From assembly GCA_024405265.1 (NCBI GenBank), contig JAKSOZ010000016.1, positions 1 to 37,971 of the forward strand: DNA of 37,971 nucleotides, in the 5' to 3' direction. This stretch comes from Kiritimatiellia bacterium (GTDB lineage: Bacteria; Verrucomicrobiota; Kiritimatiellia; RFP12; UBA1067). Made by a program: the position numbers and the translations under genes. This document shows, piece by piece, positions 16,231 through 24,300 of this stretch. Under the pieces are notes generated by a model. It searched no databases. It saw only the letters and a program-made list of their open reading frames with translations, and was not told the origin of the DNA. Each line of letters opens with the position of its first letter. Position 1 is the first letter of the stretch.

Positions 16231-16767
16231 TTTGAGCGCGTACGACCGCTAGTAAACCGCCAGTCCAGGTATGAATGACATTGATATCTAGGGCCAAAAA
16301 GAAAAGGATAAGTAACGAGAGAGAAAATACTAGGTAGCGTTTGGTAAAACGATATGTTGCGATTCAGTAAATGATAGGTAGCGTTTTAAGGAACGCAACC
16401 TTGTGCGCGGCGCTTCGAAACGCGGCAGTTTGTGAAATGGTAGATAAGTGTTTGTTCTTCGGCCTTTTCGCGGCAAGTCCCACAGCGGCGGATTCGTATT
16501 CGGGCGGAGCCCGAATAGGTAAAACAAGGGCGGGTTGGGTAGTGAGTTGATACTGTTATTGGATGCGGTAGGTAGGGTAAGGGGAACGGTACTAATTCGG
16601 GGATACCGTTTTGGCCGCTGGTAATCTAGACTTCCGGAGGTGTTGAGAGGTGTATACGTGTGCATCGGATTGCGATAACGCGCAAAACGGAGGGTCAACC
16701 GAATTAGTACCCGACCCGGCCGATGGTTAGTATACGTCATGCTAAATTGTGCGTACGGCGACCTGCG
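16231..16767. other. Non-coding block, about 540 bp
   Basis: No plus-strand reading frame of useful length is present. The minus strand stays open (16330-16791), but its translation is Arg/Pro/Thr/Leu-rich and matches nothing. Visible structure: a perfect 9-bp hairpin with a GGA loop (16497-16517, TATTCGGGC/GCCCGAATA), a 7-bp inverted pair AACGGTA/TACCGTT near 16583-16615, an 18-base repeat pair at 16325-16342 and 16369-16386 (aaatgataggtagcgttt type), and a G/T/A-rich stretch around 16520-16590. It could be a structured RNA or decayed DNA; I see no known RNA family. Confidence 0.5.
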
Positions 16768-16824
16768 AGATATCGTACAAGTTCTAAGCATATCTTCGAA
16801 AGGAGAAAATCATGATCGCGATTA
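16768..16824 (+). pseudogene. Relic of the DUF2490 gene end and pstS start
   Basis: The segment encodes E-I-S-Y-K-F-stop as in the DUF2490 gene at 11937, then, after a shortened spacer, aaggagaaaatcatgatc and a changed second codon, as in the pstS leader (12655-12680). It matches 12621-12680 with substitutions and a few missing bases. It is one of two broken pst-locus fragments in the island. Confidence 0.65.
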
Positions 16825-16843
16825 GTGTTATTTTTCAAGCAGT

Positions 16844-16901
16844 GTTGCAATCTATGAAATAATTTGCTATAATATATGCAAATAATGCAAGGAGATTGCA
16901 A
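16844..16901 (+). promoter_or_regulatory. Toxin-antitoxin promoter with TGCAA operator repeats
   Basis: TTGCAA (16844-16849), 18 bases, then an extended -10 TGC-TATAAT (16865-16873), predicted start near 16880. TGCAA also occurs at 16877, 16886 and 16897, over the start site and the ribosome site. Repeated sites over the promoter are expected where an XRE-type antitoxin represses its own operon. Confidence 0.55.
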
Positions 16902-17269
16902 TGAGTTGGAAGATTGATATCGAGTTTAAAGAGGAGAATCGCTTTAAACAATACGAAAAGAAGCATCATGCGGAATATGTGTCTTGTATGGCACGCTTTG
17001 CTGATGTTCTAATGCGTTTTGATGAGGTCAATCATCCTAATCTTGTCGGAAAAGGTTATTTTCGCTCTGAGGGTGAGGATGTTTATCGCATATCTCAGAC
17101 ACGTACTCAGAACTCGAAAGAAGTAAGACTTTATATATATGTTTGCATGATCGACTCGAAGCTTTATCCGATTACAATAGGGGATAAGACTACGCAAAAA
17201 GATGATATCGTTCGGTGCCACGAGGTTGCGCGCCAGATTAAAGCTCGTCAGCAGAAAGGAGGCAAATGA
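16901..17269 (+). CDS. Putative RelE/HigB-like toxin
   Basis: The protein has 122 basic residues, from ATG 16901 with caaggag upstream. The second half, 'EVRLYIYVCMIDSKLYPITIGDKTTQKDDIVRC', has the beta-strand and G-D-K-x-x-Q-x-x-D-I pattern seen in small mRNA-interferase-type toxins, but overall similarity to RelE/HigB is weak and comes partly from context. It overlaps the following XRE-protein gene by four bases (ATGA), in the toxin-first order of higBA modules. Codon use and base composition are more AT-rich than the surrounding chromosome, as expected for a mobile module. Confidence 0.5.
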   Translation: MSWKIDIEFKEENRFKQYEKKHHAEYVSCMARFADVLMRFDEVNHPNLVGKGYFRSEGEDVYRISQTRTQNSKEVRLYIYVCMIDSKLYPITIGDKTTQKDDIVRCHEVARQIKARQQKGGK

Positions 17270-17718
17270 TGGCCGACTATAACGATTATGCTGCGAAAAT
17301 TGCCGCGGCAATGGGAGGGGCAGATTTGACCGAGGAACTCATTAAGGAGCATGAGTCTACGAAAATTGCAGACTACTTTTGCGCGGAGCGCATTAGGCAA
17401 GGTTTGAGCCAGCGAGAAGTTGCCAAAAAGATGGGTGTCTCGGCATCTAAGATTTGCCGAATCGAGGATTCATATGACAAGGACTTAAGCTATGCCGACA
17501 TCATGTCGTATGGTAAGACGCTTGGTGTTCGACCCGAGATCACTTTCGATAATCTCAATGAATCAAAAGAAGCTCGTTCCGAAGGACTTGTTTATAAGAT
17601 TTCCGATATGTTAGAGGCGCTTAAAGAGCTGATTCCGAATCCGGAAAAGCTACAAGGTGCAATCGATGATTTCTCGGGCCGAGTCCTTTTCCCAGTCCTT
17701 AGAAGTAGTAGAATATAA
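17266..17718 (+). CDS. XRE-family antitoxin-type regulator
   Basis: The protein has 150 residues; two tandem ATG codons (17266, 17269) follow aaaggagg. Residues 30-90 include a helix-turn-helix: 'FCAERIRQGLSQREVAKKMGVSASKICRIEDSYDKDLSYADIMSYGKTLGVRPEITF', with the R-Q-G-L-S-Q-x-x-V-A-K-K-M-G-V-S core of Cro/CI-like DNA-binding proteins. The C-terminal 50 residues would form the toxin-neutralising part. Tight coupling with the upstream gene and a terminator directly after it make this a self-contained two-gene unit. Confidence 0.75.
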   Translation: MMADYNDYAAKIAAAMGGADLTEELIKEHESTKIADYFCAERIRQGLSQREVAKKMGVSASKICRIEDSYDKDLSYADIMSYGKTLGVRPEITFDNLNESKEARSEGLVYKISDMLEALKELIPNPEKLQGAIDDFSGRVLFPVLRSSRI

Positions 17719-17745
17719 GCTAATCGAACGCAAGTATTATCATAG

Positions 17746-17777
17746 AATCCCGCAGTAAGTCCGCGGGATTTTTGTTT
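17746..17777 (+). terminator. Intrinsic terminator after the antitoxin gene
   Basis: A perfect 8-bp stem AATCCCGC/GCGGGATT (17746-17753 with 17763-17770), a nine-base loop and a T-rich tail (TTTGTTT). Confidence 0.85.
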
Positions 17778-18187
17778 GCTGAGAAAGATTGTAGTGGCGC
17801 ATAGCGCGGCGAATATGATATACTATAAATCGTTCGGCGGGTGAAACCGCTAAACATGATTTTTCTATACCGGTTGGGCCTGAGTGCCAGCCGGAGTTCG
17901 CACGCGGATAATCTGCCGCGGAGTCGAGCAAGGGAGTGGGTGGGCAACCTAACCATTCCGACGTACGCAACAGCGTATTAAGCTTCGTGGTAAAGCCGCT
18001 AACTTGACCGAGTTGAAGTGAAATACGATGGTGCGCTACGTAGTTATTCTACGCGGCGTATCTTCTTTTCATGTTTCAACTCAGGCTCTTAGCGGCGCCT
18101 ACCACGAGACAGAATTTGAAGGTGCGCCGCTCTTCTTTTCGCCGCGGGGTGGTGTGCTTAACGACAAGGCGAATGGAGGCATAGGGA
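17778..18187. other. Intergenic block without a recognised gene, about 410 bp
   Basis: It lies between the toxin-antitoxin terminator and the first lipoprotein. A 76-codon plus frame (18028-18258) exists but has no good ribosome site and overlaps the lipoprotein start. Small hairpins such as GCGG/CCGC around 17836 are visible. The last 20 bases hold the Shine-Dalgarno (ggagg) of the lipoprotein gene. I cannot identify an RNA family or an attachment site. Confidence 0.4.
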
Positions 18188-18613
18188 ATGAATTGCAAGG
18201 CAATAGTGTTAATAAGTATTGCGGTCTGCTTGTTGAATGGATGTGCGACAATCTTTAACTGGGACGATGAAGGTGTCATACGATTGGACTCCTCCATAGA
18301 TGACACTAAGGTGAGTATTTATAATCGCGGTGTTTTAATTGATCAAGTTAAGACGCCTTGTGACTATGAGGTCGAAGCGGATGCTGGCTTCTTTCGTAAA
18401 GCCTCATATAATTTCATCTTTGAGAAGGAAGGCTATTATAAGCAGTCGCACCAACGCGTTGGACGATTCAGCGGGTGGTATTGGGGTAATATTGTATTTG
18501 GAGGCGCAATTGGGATGCTAATTGTTGACCCTCTAACCGGCAGCGAGTATTGGATTGATACCAAACCGATTAAGGCGTCCCTTAAGAAAAAACCTTCAAA
18601 GGAGGCGAAATGA
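18188..18613 (+). CDS. Lipoprotein of unknown function (1 of 3)
   Basis: The protein has 141 residues. A lipoprotein signal ends in the lipobox L-N-G-C (residues 16-19). The mature part has 'DDTKVSIYNRGVLIDQVKTPCDYEVE', similar in layout to PEGA-type surface domains, and a hydrophobic 'WYWGNIVFGGAIGMLIVDPLTGSEYW' segment common in small Gram-negative lipoproteins. The function is unknown. The next lipoprotein gene overlaps by four bases. AT-rich codon use sets this gene apart from the pst genes. Confidence 0.75.
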   Translation: MNCKAIVLISIAVCLLNGCATIFNWDDEGVIRLDSSIDDTKVSIYNRGVLIDQVKTPCDYEVEADAGFFRKASYNFIFEKEGYYKQSHQRVGRFSGWYWGNIVFGGAIGMLIVDPLTGSEYWIDTKPIKASLKKKPSKEAK

Positions 18614-19341
18614 AAACTCGCGTAAAATATTTGCTTGGTATCATTCTTTTGTTGCAAGGCTGTTCAATTATTACAGCTTCAATGCAGCCTTTGAGCCGAC
18701 CTCCAGAGAAGTTGAATGAAGGAAGTTATCGCGATTGGGTTGATAATAAGTATGGTTACCCAATAGCGACTGGGTTTACGGCAGACGGAACGGAATATGT
18801 TGAGCAAATTCAGTTTGTAGATGGCGTTCCTATGGGGTGGAAGGTCTTTCGGATAGTCTTACATTCAGTGGCGGACAACCTTACATATTTCTTATGGGAA
18901 TTTATTGGCTTCCCGATGGAATTGGCATTAAGCAGTCATCCTGAATATGTATACTATCTCGTTTATGACGAGAATGATCAACTCGTACGTAAAATCCCGG
19001 AGGAATCTATAGAAGGAAGATCCTTGTCTAAACTTGAGTGGTCTTCTCCAAGACTGCCAAGAGAAAGGTGGGGAAGGGCACCCAGTGTGTCTCGTATGAC
19101 ATTGGATGAACGCATGGAACTGATTAATGCTGCAAAAGGTAATATTTCGGTTGAAAAACAGACGCATGAAGAGGAAACTGAGTCGGTGATGCAAGCCGAG
19201 GCGCAAGAAAAGAAGGAAGAGCCTATAGACGAGAATCTTTCGGCTAAACTGAAAGAAATCAAGAAGCTTCATGAAGATAAAGTCATTGACGATGAGACTT
19301 ATAAGTCTATGATTATTAGATTAGTTAATCAGCGAGGGTAA
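18610..19341 (+). CDS. Lipoprotein with SHOCT-like C-terminus (2 of 3)
   Basis: The protein has 243 residues with lipobox L-Q-G-C (residues 15-18). The middle is an unknown domain with a hydrophobic segment 'LTYFLWEFIGFPMELAL'. It then has a Glu/Lys-rich linker (about 175-210), and the last 30 residues, 'LKEIKKLHEDKVIDDETYKSMIIRLV', resemble the short SHOCT-type C-terminal helix pair often found on small membrane or envelope proteins. It is coupled to the preceding lipoprotein and followed one base later by the third, so the three form one unit. Confidence 0.72.
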   Translation: MKTRVKYLLGIILLLQGCSIITASMQPLSRPPEKLNEGSYRDWVDNKYGYPIATGFTADGTEYVEQIQFVDGVPMGWKVFRIVLHSVADNLTYFLWEFIGFPMELALSSHPEYVYYLVYDENDQLVRKIPEESIEGRSLSKLEWSSPRLPRERWGRAPSVSRMTLDERMELINAAKGNISVEKQTHEEETESVMQAEAQEKKEEPIDENLSAKLKEIKKLHEDKVIDDETYKSMIIRLVNQRG

Positions 19342-19342
19342 T

Positions 19343-20100
19343 ATGAACTACATAAAAATATTGTCGTTTACTTTGGTAGGTTTGGTTGTGAGTGGATGTA
19401 TGACCTACACTACTCCAAAATATGCCATGACCCAAAATACGCAAACACAAAGCATAGAGAAGAAAGTGTAGCATACACTTTTAGGCGGACATCCCGTGCG
19501 GCAACAAGTGCGGAATTTAACAAAAACGACTATACAGATTCGTTAAAAGGTGCATGGGCGCCTCCTCAGGATGAGGTTGTTGCGCTTAAACAATTTCGGA
19601 ATGCGTTTCGTGATGACACTACGGTTATATCTCAATATCTCTATATTAACGATATGACAGATGTCGCTGACATAAGAATGGAGATGATGCAACAGAACTC
19701 ATTCAATGCTTTAGGGCTATTTGGCGCAGCCTTGTCGGGCTTTACATGGTCACTAATTCCGTGTTGGGGGGATGATGTTTATACACTTTATGTAGAGGCG
19801 CGAAATAAAGAAGGGCTTGAGAAGACATATCAGTTAACAAGCTCCGTAACAACGATTGTTTGGGCGCCATTTATCTTTGCTACTCCATTTACAGGGTTGC
19901 CGGATTCGCGTGTTGCTGAGATAACTGCAGAACATTGGCAAGAGCTTAATCGGCGAATGAAAGAAGATGGTTTTTTTGCTGCACCTTTAACTATCGAGGA
20001 AGTGCAAGATAAACAAAGAAACCGGGAATCATTGGATAAGGTGTATAAAGAGGGGCTACTGTCGGAAGAAGAATATATAAAGGCTAGTAAAAGATTATAA
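19343..20100 (+). pseudogene. Frameshifted lipoprotein (3 of 3)
   Basis: ATG 19343 opens MNYIKILSFTLVGLVVSGCMTY, a clear lipoprotein signal with lipobox V-S-G-C, but the frame stops at TAG about 43 codons later (near 19472). The reading frame one base back continues from about 19470 ('VAYTFRRTSRAATSAEF') to 20100. The second part has the hydrophobic 'WSLIPCWGDDVYTLYVEA' segment and ends 'LDKVYKEGLLSEEEYIKASKRL', a SHOCT-like tail as in lipoprotein 2. A single-base change or a sequencing error near 19455-19472 would restore one protein of about 250 residues. No classical -1 slippery heptamer is present at the junction. Confidence 0.65.
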
Positions 20101-20210
20101 ATTGCCAAATCGCCTAGCGGCTACAATCTGTTGTGCGGTGTATCCTTATGTTGCCGAATGCTTCTCCTCCCGGATGATGTGTGTATGCGCGATAACGTTG
20201 TTTGTTGAGT
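20101..20210. other. Short intergenic stretch
   Basis: This is 110 bases between the frameshifted lipoprotein and the pst relic, with no reading frame, promoter or repeat that I can support. Confidence 0.4.
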
Positions 20211-20348
20211 TGGAGCGTGACCGACTTCAAGATCTCGCCTTACTTTAAGGATCTTTCCGCTTCGACCTACTTCATGGTCCAGCACGACATCTCGCATCAT
20301 CCCGACAAAGCCGACCCGAAAAGGAGAAAATCATGATCTCGATTCTTT
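20211..20348 (+). pseudogene. Collapsed relic of DUF2490-pstS-pstB
   Basis: Three pieces of the intact pst region are joined in order with the intervening DNA missing: 20211-20246 matches 12387-12422 (DUF2490 gene), 20247-20317 matches 12528-12598 (same gene), and 20321-20348 is identical to 12655-12682 (pstS leader and first codons). The fourth piece, the end of pstB, begins direct repeat copy B at 20349. The order is that of the operon, so this is an internally deleted second or third copy. Confidence 0.85.
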
Positions 20349-20446
20349 AAGTGAGAAATGTGATGACGAGGGGTAAGGAAAAATGGTAGAATATAAGTCG
20401 AAGAGAAAGGAGATTCAAGATGGCTTATACGAATAAAGAACTTGCC
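20349..20446 (+). repeat. Direct repeat copy B (98 bp)
   Basis: The partner of 15946-16044. It carries the promoter TGG-TAGAAT (20384-20392) and the Shine-Dalgarno (aaaggag) of the intact small gene at 20420; the predicted start is near 20399. Confidence 0.85.
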
Positions 20447-20677
20447 AACGAGTTTTGGATGCTTACTAAAGGTATTCTTCAGGATTCGAGAGTCGATACC
20501 GATGAAGCGCTCGTCCTCAAGCGTTGGATCGAAGAGCATGGCCTTAGTGATACCTTCTCGCTGATCGTGAAGCGCATCGACCAATTCCTCGCGGATAGAT
20601 TCATCGACCAGTTCGAATCGAAGAAGCTTGTCGATTCCTTCGGAACGATCCTTAGCCATCTTCGCAACCTTCCTTGA
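20420..20677 (+). CDS. Small protein with EF-hand-like acidic loop
   Basis: The protein has 85 residues and is probably all-helical. The pattern 'MLTKGILQDSRVDTDEALVLKRWIEEHG' resembles small modules (for example at the N-terminus of some nucleases or BRCT proteins, and TerB-like proteins) where a D-x-x-V-D-x-x-E-A loop starts a helix before a conserved Trp. A second half repeats the theme weakly ('DRFIDQFESKKLVDSF'). The function is unknown. Its promoter and first nine codons are duplicated at 15946. It ends three bases before the SIMPL gene ATG. Confidence 0.6.
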   Translation: MAYTNKELANEFWMLTKGILQDSRVDTDEALVLKRWIEEHGLSDTFSLIVKRIDQFLADRFIDQFESKKLVDSFGTILSHLRNLP

Positions 20678-20679
20678 TT

Positions 20680-21381
20680 ATGAAGAAGTTCATTGCGCTT
20701 ATTATCGTGTGCGGGCTCGGCTATTCGGCCTTCTCGGAAGAAATTTCGGTAGGCGGGAAGGGCGTCGTGAAAGCGAAGCCCGATATGGTTCAACTTCGTT
20801 TCGACGTTAGCTCGCTCAATAAGGATTTGGACGTAGGTCTAGCTGATCTGAAGGCGAAGAACGCGGCGATTACCTCGGCGCTTACGTCGGTCGGGGTCGA
20901 GAAAAGCGAAATCAAAGTTTCCAATATCTCGATGAATGCTCAATACTCCTATGGTTCGATGAAAGGGCGCACACTAGAGGGCTATAAGCAAAGCTGCGCA
21001 TTTATGATAAATATTGCCCTCGATATGGACCGCGCTCAGTCGATCTACAAGGCGATTGTCGGAACGAAATGCGGTGAAGAGATCTCGTTCAGCTTCTATA
21101 TCAAGGATGAAAAGCCCTATCGAAACGAAGCGAAGAAGCTCGCGGTCGCCAATGCGAGAGAGACTGCCGCGCTGCTCGCGGAGGCTGCGGGCGTGAGCCT
21201 CGGAAAGGTTGAAGAAATCTCTTATAATGCCAGCGGTGCGACTCCGCTTCGCCGCGCGAATATTATGGTAATGGCGAAAATGGAATTTGAGCCTGAAAGC
21301 GACGGCCTCGGAATGGCCTCCTCGGATATCGAGGATATTTCGATTCAGGAATCCGTCGTTATTATCTGGGAGCTTAAGTAA
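20680..21381 (+). CDS. SIMPL-domain periplasmic protein
   Basis: The protein has 233 residues. ATG 20680 is preferred; TTG 20674 in the same frame overlaps the previous stop and would add two residues. Residues 1-19 form a signal peptide ending AFSEE. The mature part, 'ISVGGKGVVKAKPDMVQLRFDVSS' with later 'GVEKSEIKVSNISMNAQYSY' and 'EAKKLAVANARETAALLAEAAGVSLGKVEEISYNA', is a complete SIMPL (DUF541) domain of the YggE/BP26 type, oligomeric periplasmic proteins linked to oxidative stress without a defined reaction. It converges on mfd with eight bases between the stops. Confidence 0.85.
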   Translation: MKKFIALIIVCGLGYSAFSEEISVGGKGVVKAKPDMVQLRFDVSSLNKDLDVGLADLKAKNAAITSALTSVGVEKSEIKVSNISMNAQYSYGSMKGRTLEGYKQSCAFMINIALDMDRAQSIYKAIVGTKCGEEISFSFYIKDEKPYRNEAKKLAVANARETAALLAEAAGVSLGKVEEISYNASGATPLRRANIMVMAKMEFEPESDGLGMASSDIEDISIQESVVIIWELK

Positions 21382-21389
21382 GCGGTAAG

Positions 21390-24300
21390 TTACGCTAAGG
21401 CGCGCTTAAGTTCGGCGATTTTCGCTTTTATCGTTTTGCCCTTAAGCGTGTGCACGGAGTCGATTTCGTGCGAGCCGTTTTTATAGAAGACGGCTCGGGT
21501 ATCTTTAACGTCTATGCGCTCGATTCGCTTGAGCGCGGCAGCTACGCGCAAGGAGGCGACGGCAACGAACGTCTTCACTTCCTCCGGCATCGGCCCGAAG
21601 CGATCGATCATCTCATCCGAGAGCGCCTTTATTGCCTTGTGTTCTTGCGCCTCGGCGAAACGCTTCAAGATATTGAGACGATGGATATCTTCTTCGATGT
21701 ATGAATAAGGAATTTTCGGACTGACGAAGTCGAGATTAAGTTTGACGTCGATGATCTCCTTGACTTTTTCGCCCTTCAAAAGCGCGATCGTACGCTTCAA
21801 AAGCTGGCAATACAACGAGAAACCGACCGCGGCAATATGGCCCGACTGCTCGGAGCCGAGGAGATTGCCGGCGCCGCGAAGTTCAAGGTCACGAACCGCG
21901 AGATTGAAGCCGCTTCCAAGTCCTCCGTGCTTCTTAAGGGCGTCAAGTCGCTCTCTCGCTTCCGCGTCGACATTCCCGTAGGAGGGGAGCAAGAAGTAAG
22001 CGTAACCCTGTCGCGAGGATCTTCCGACTCGTCCGCGAAGTTGATACAGGTCTGCCATGCCGAAGGTTTCGGCCTGGTCGATCAGAATCGTGTTAGCTCT
22101 CGGAATATCGATACCTGATTCGATAATCGTCGTCGAGAGTAAAATATCGTATTTCCCGGCTTCGAAATCGCGCATTTTCCGCGCGAGAGTCTTTGCGTCC
22201 ATTTGACCATGAGCAACGACGACGCGGGGCATTGAGCGGGGCGCGTCATGGGAGGAGTGGTGCGCGAAGAGGTCTTTTATGCGCTTTTCGACTTTGTGGA
22301 TCGTCGAGACGCGATTATGCAGGAAGTAAACTTGTCCTCCGCGGTTAAGTTCGGCCTCGATTGCCGCGCGGATGATTTCGTCGCTATCGCGGACGACTCG
22401 CGTTTCGACGGCGACGCGCTCTCTCGGAGGCGAACGCAAAAGCGAAAGATCTCGCGCTCCGGTCATCGAAAGATAGAGCGTTCTCGGAATCGGGGTTGCG
22501 GAAAGCGTGAGAATATCGGCGGTAGCGCGAATAGCTTTCAAGAATTCTTTGTGCTTTACGCCGAAACGTTGTTCTTCGTCGATAATGATGAGTCCCAGAT
22601 CATGGAATTGAATCGAAGGCGAGAGGATCGCGTGAGTTCCGATCACGATATCGCAGGCTCCGCTCGCGAGTCTCTTGAAAGTACCTTCGTGGGTGCCCTT
22701 AGTCTGAAAGCGCGAGACCGACTCGATTCGAATCGGAGTCCCATCGAAGCGGGAGGTGAAAGATTCGAAATGCTGCTCGGCGAGGACGGTCGTCGGGGCT
22801 AAGACCGCGACTTGCTTCCCGTTCATCGCCGCGATAAACGCCGCTCTCATCGCGACTTCGGTCTTGCCGTAGCCCGCGTCGCCGCAGATAAGGCGGTCCA
22901 TCGGTTTCGACGAGGAGAGGTCGGACTTGATTGCTTCGATCGCGACCGATTGATCGCGGGTCTCTTCATAAGGAAAGGCCGCTTCGAACGCGTCGAGACC
23001 TTCGCAGGCCGTGTCGTACTTGAAGCCCGGGACGAGCTCGCGTCTCGCCTGCGTCTCCAAAAGCGCCGCGGCGAGATCTCGAACCGAGCGTTTCGCGTCC
23101 TCCTTGTCCTTCGCCCAGCGTTTCCCGTCTAGACGATGGAGCCTGACAGCTTCGCCCTTTACGCCGACGTAACGAGAGAGCAGGTGGGCGTGAATCGCGG
23201 GGACATGAAGCCTGCCCCCGTCCGCATATTCTATGGTATAGACTTCCTGACGCTCATCGCCGACGGCGATCTCCGAAGATCCCACGAATTTGCCGACGCC
23301 GTAATCGATATGAACGACATATTCTCCCGGTTCGAGTTCATCAAAATCTTGAATCCGCTCTCCGGTATTCTTCGGAGTCAAACTTCTGCGTACTTTGCGC
23401 TTCGTGAAGACGCGGTCGGCTTTAGTGACGACGATGAGGTCGGGGATTTCGAAACCACCGGAAAGATCATCGATCTTAAGGATTTTCGCGCCTTTCTTTT
23501 CCGCGGCGCTTATATGTTTCTCAAGTCTCGCGCGAGCGGCTTCGAAGAGTTCCGGGTGATGAGCGTCTTCCGCGCCGAGTTCCGCGAATCCGGGGAGCGG
23601 AGTCGTCTGGAATTTGAGCGCGGGGACTCCGGCAGGCGCGGGGTCGCCGGTATAGATAGTGTGGAAGTTAGAAGTTAGGGGGTAGAGTGACGGAAGGTTG
23701 TAACTGTTGTGTTCGAGCGCTAATATCGTCGTATTTGTAGGCAATAGATCGAAAAGGGTGCCACTCCTACACTCCTCACTCTTACCTCCTGCTTCCTCAG
23801 TGATCGGCAGAATCTCGGCCTCTTGAATCCGCTCGATCGACATCTGCGTCGCCGGATCGAAAGTACGAAGACTCTCTACTTCATCACCGAAAAACTCGGC
23901 GCGAATCGGGAACTCTTCGCCCGGACTCCAAACGTCGACGATGCCGCCTCGAACCGAGAAGTCGCCGATGGTTTCGACCTGGGGAGCGCGTTTGAAGCCT
24001 AGATGCGCGAGTTTCTCGGCAAGATCGTTCAATTTAAGTCCGTTTTTGATGTTGATTGAACTTTGAGCGCCGAGTTTGACGCCTGCCGCCAAAGCAGGGA
24101 ATGAAGCGACGACGATCAAGGGATAAGGATTGATATCGTAAGCTCTTAAGGCGGCTATCGTTTTAAGTCGAGTTCCCAGCGAGGACTTGTCACCGGCGAG
24201 CAGCGGAGGGAAGTCAAGAATGCGGATATCGCTTTTCGCGGTAATGATCTTCAAGTCGTCGTAAATTCGATCCGCTTCGGGGAGACCGGGGGCGACGACG

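Noticed and set aside
16330..16791. 153-codon minus-strand reading frame
   Set aside because: Its composition is Arg/Pro/Thr/Leu-rich, it has no ribosome site or recognisable motif, and it overlaps the pst relic; it is probably open by chance because of base skew.
17880..17970. tRNA-like or integron attC-like signals
   Set aside because: A GTTCG stretch and RYYYAAC-like words occur, but no cloverleaf and no matching partner site could be built.
18028..18258. 76-codon plus-strand frame before the first lipoprotein
   Set aside because: It has no Shine-Dalgarno and its end overlaps the better-supported lipoprotein start at 18188.
19455..19475. Programmed -1 frameshifting in the third lipoprotein
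   Set aside because: The junction has no X-XXY-YYZ slippery heptamer; a mutation or sequencing error is simpler.
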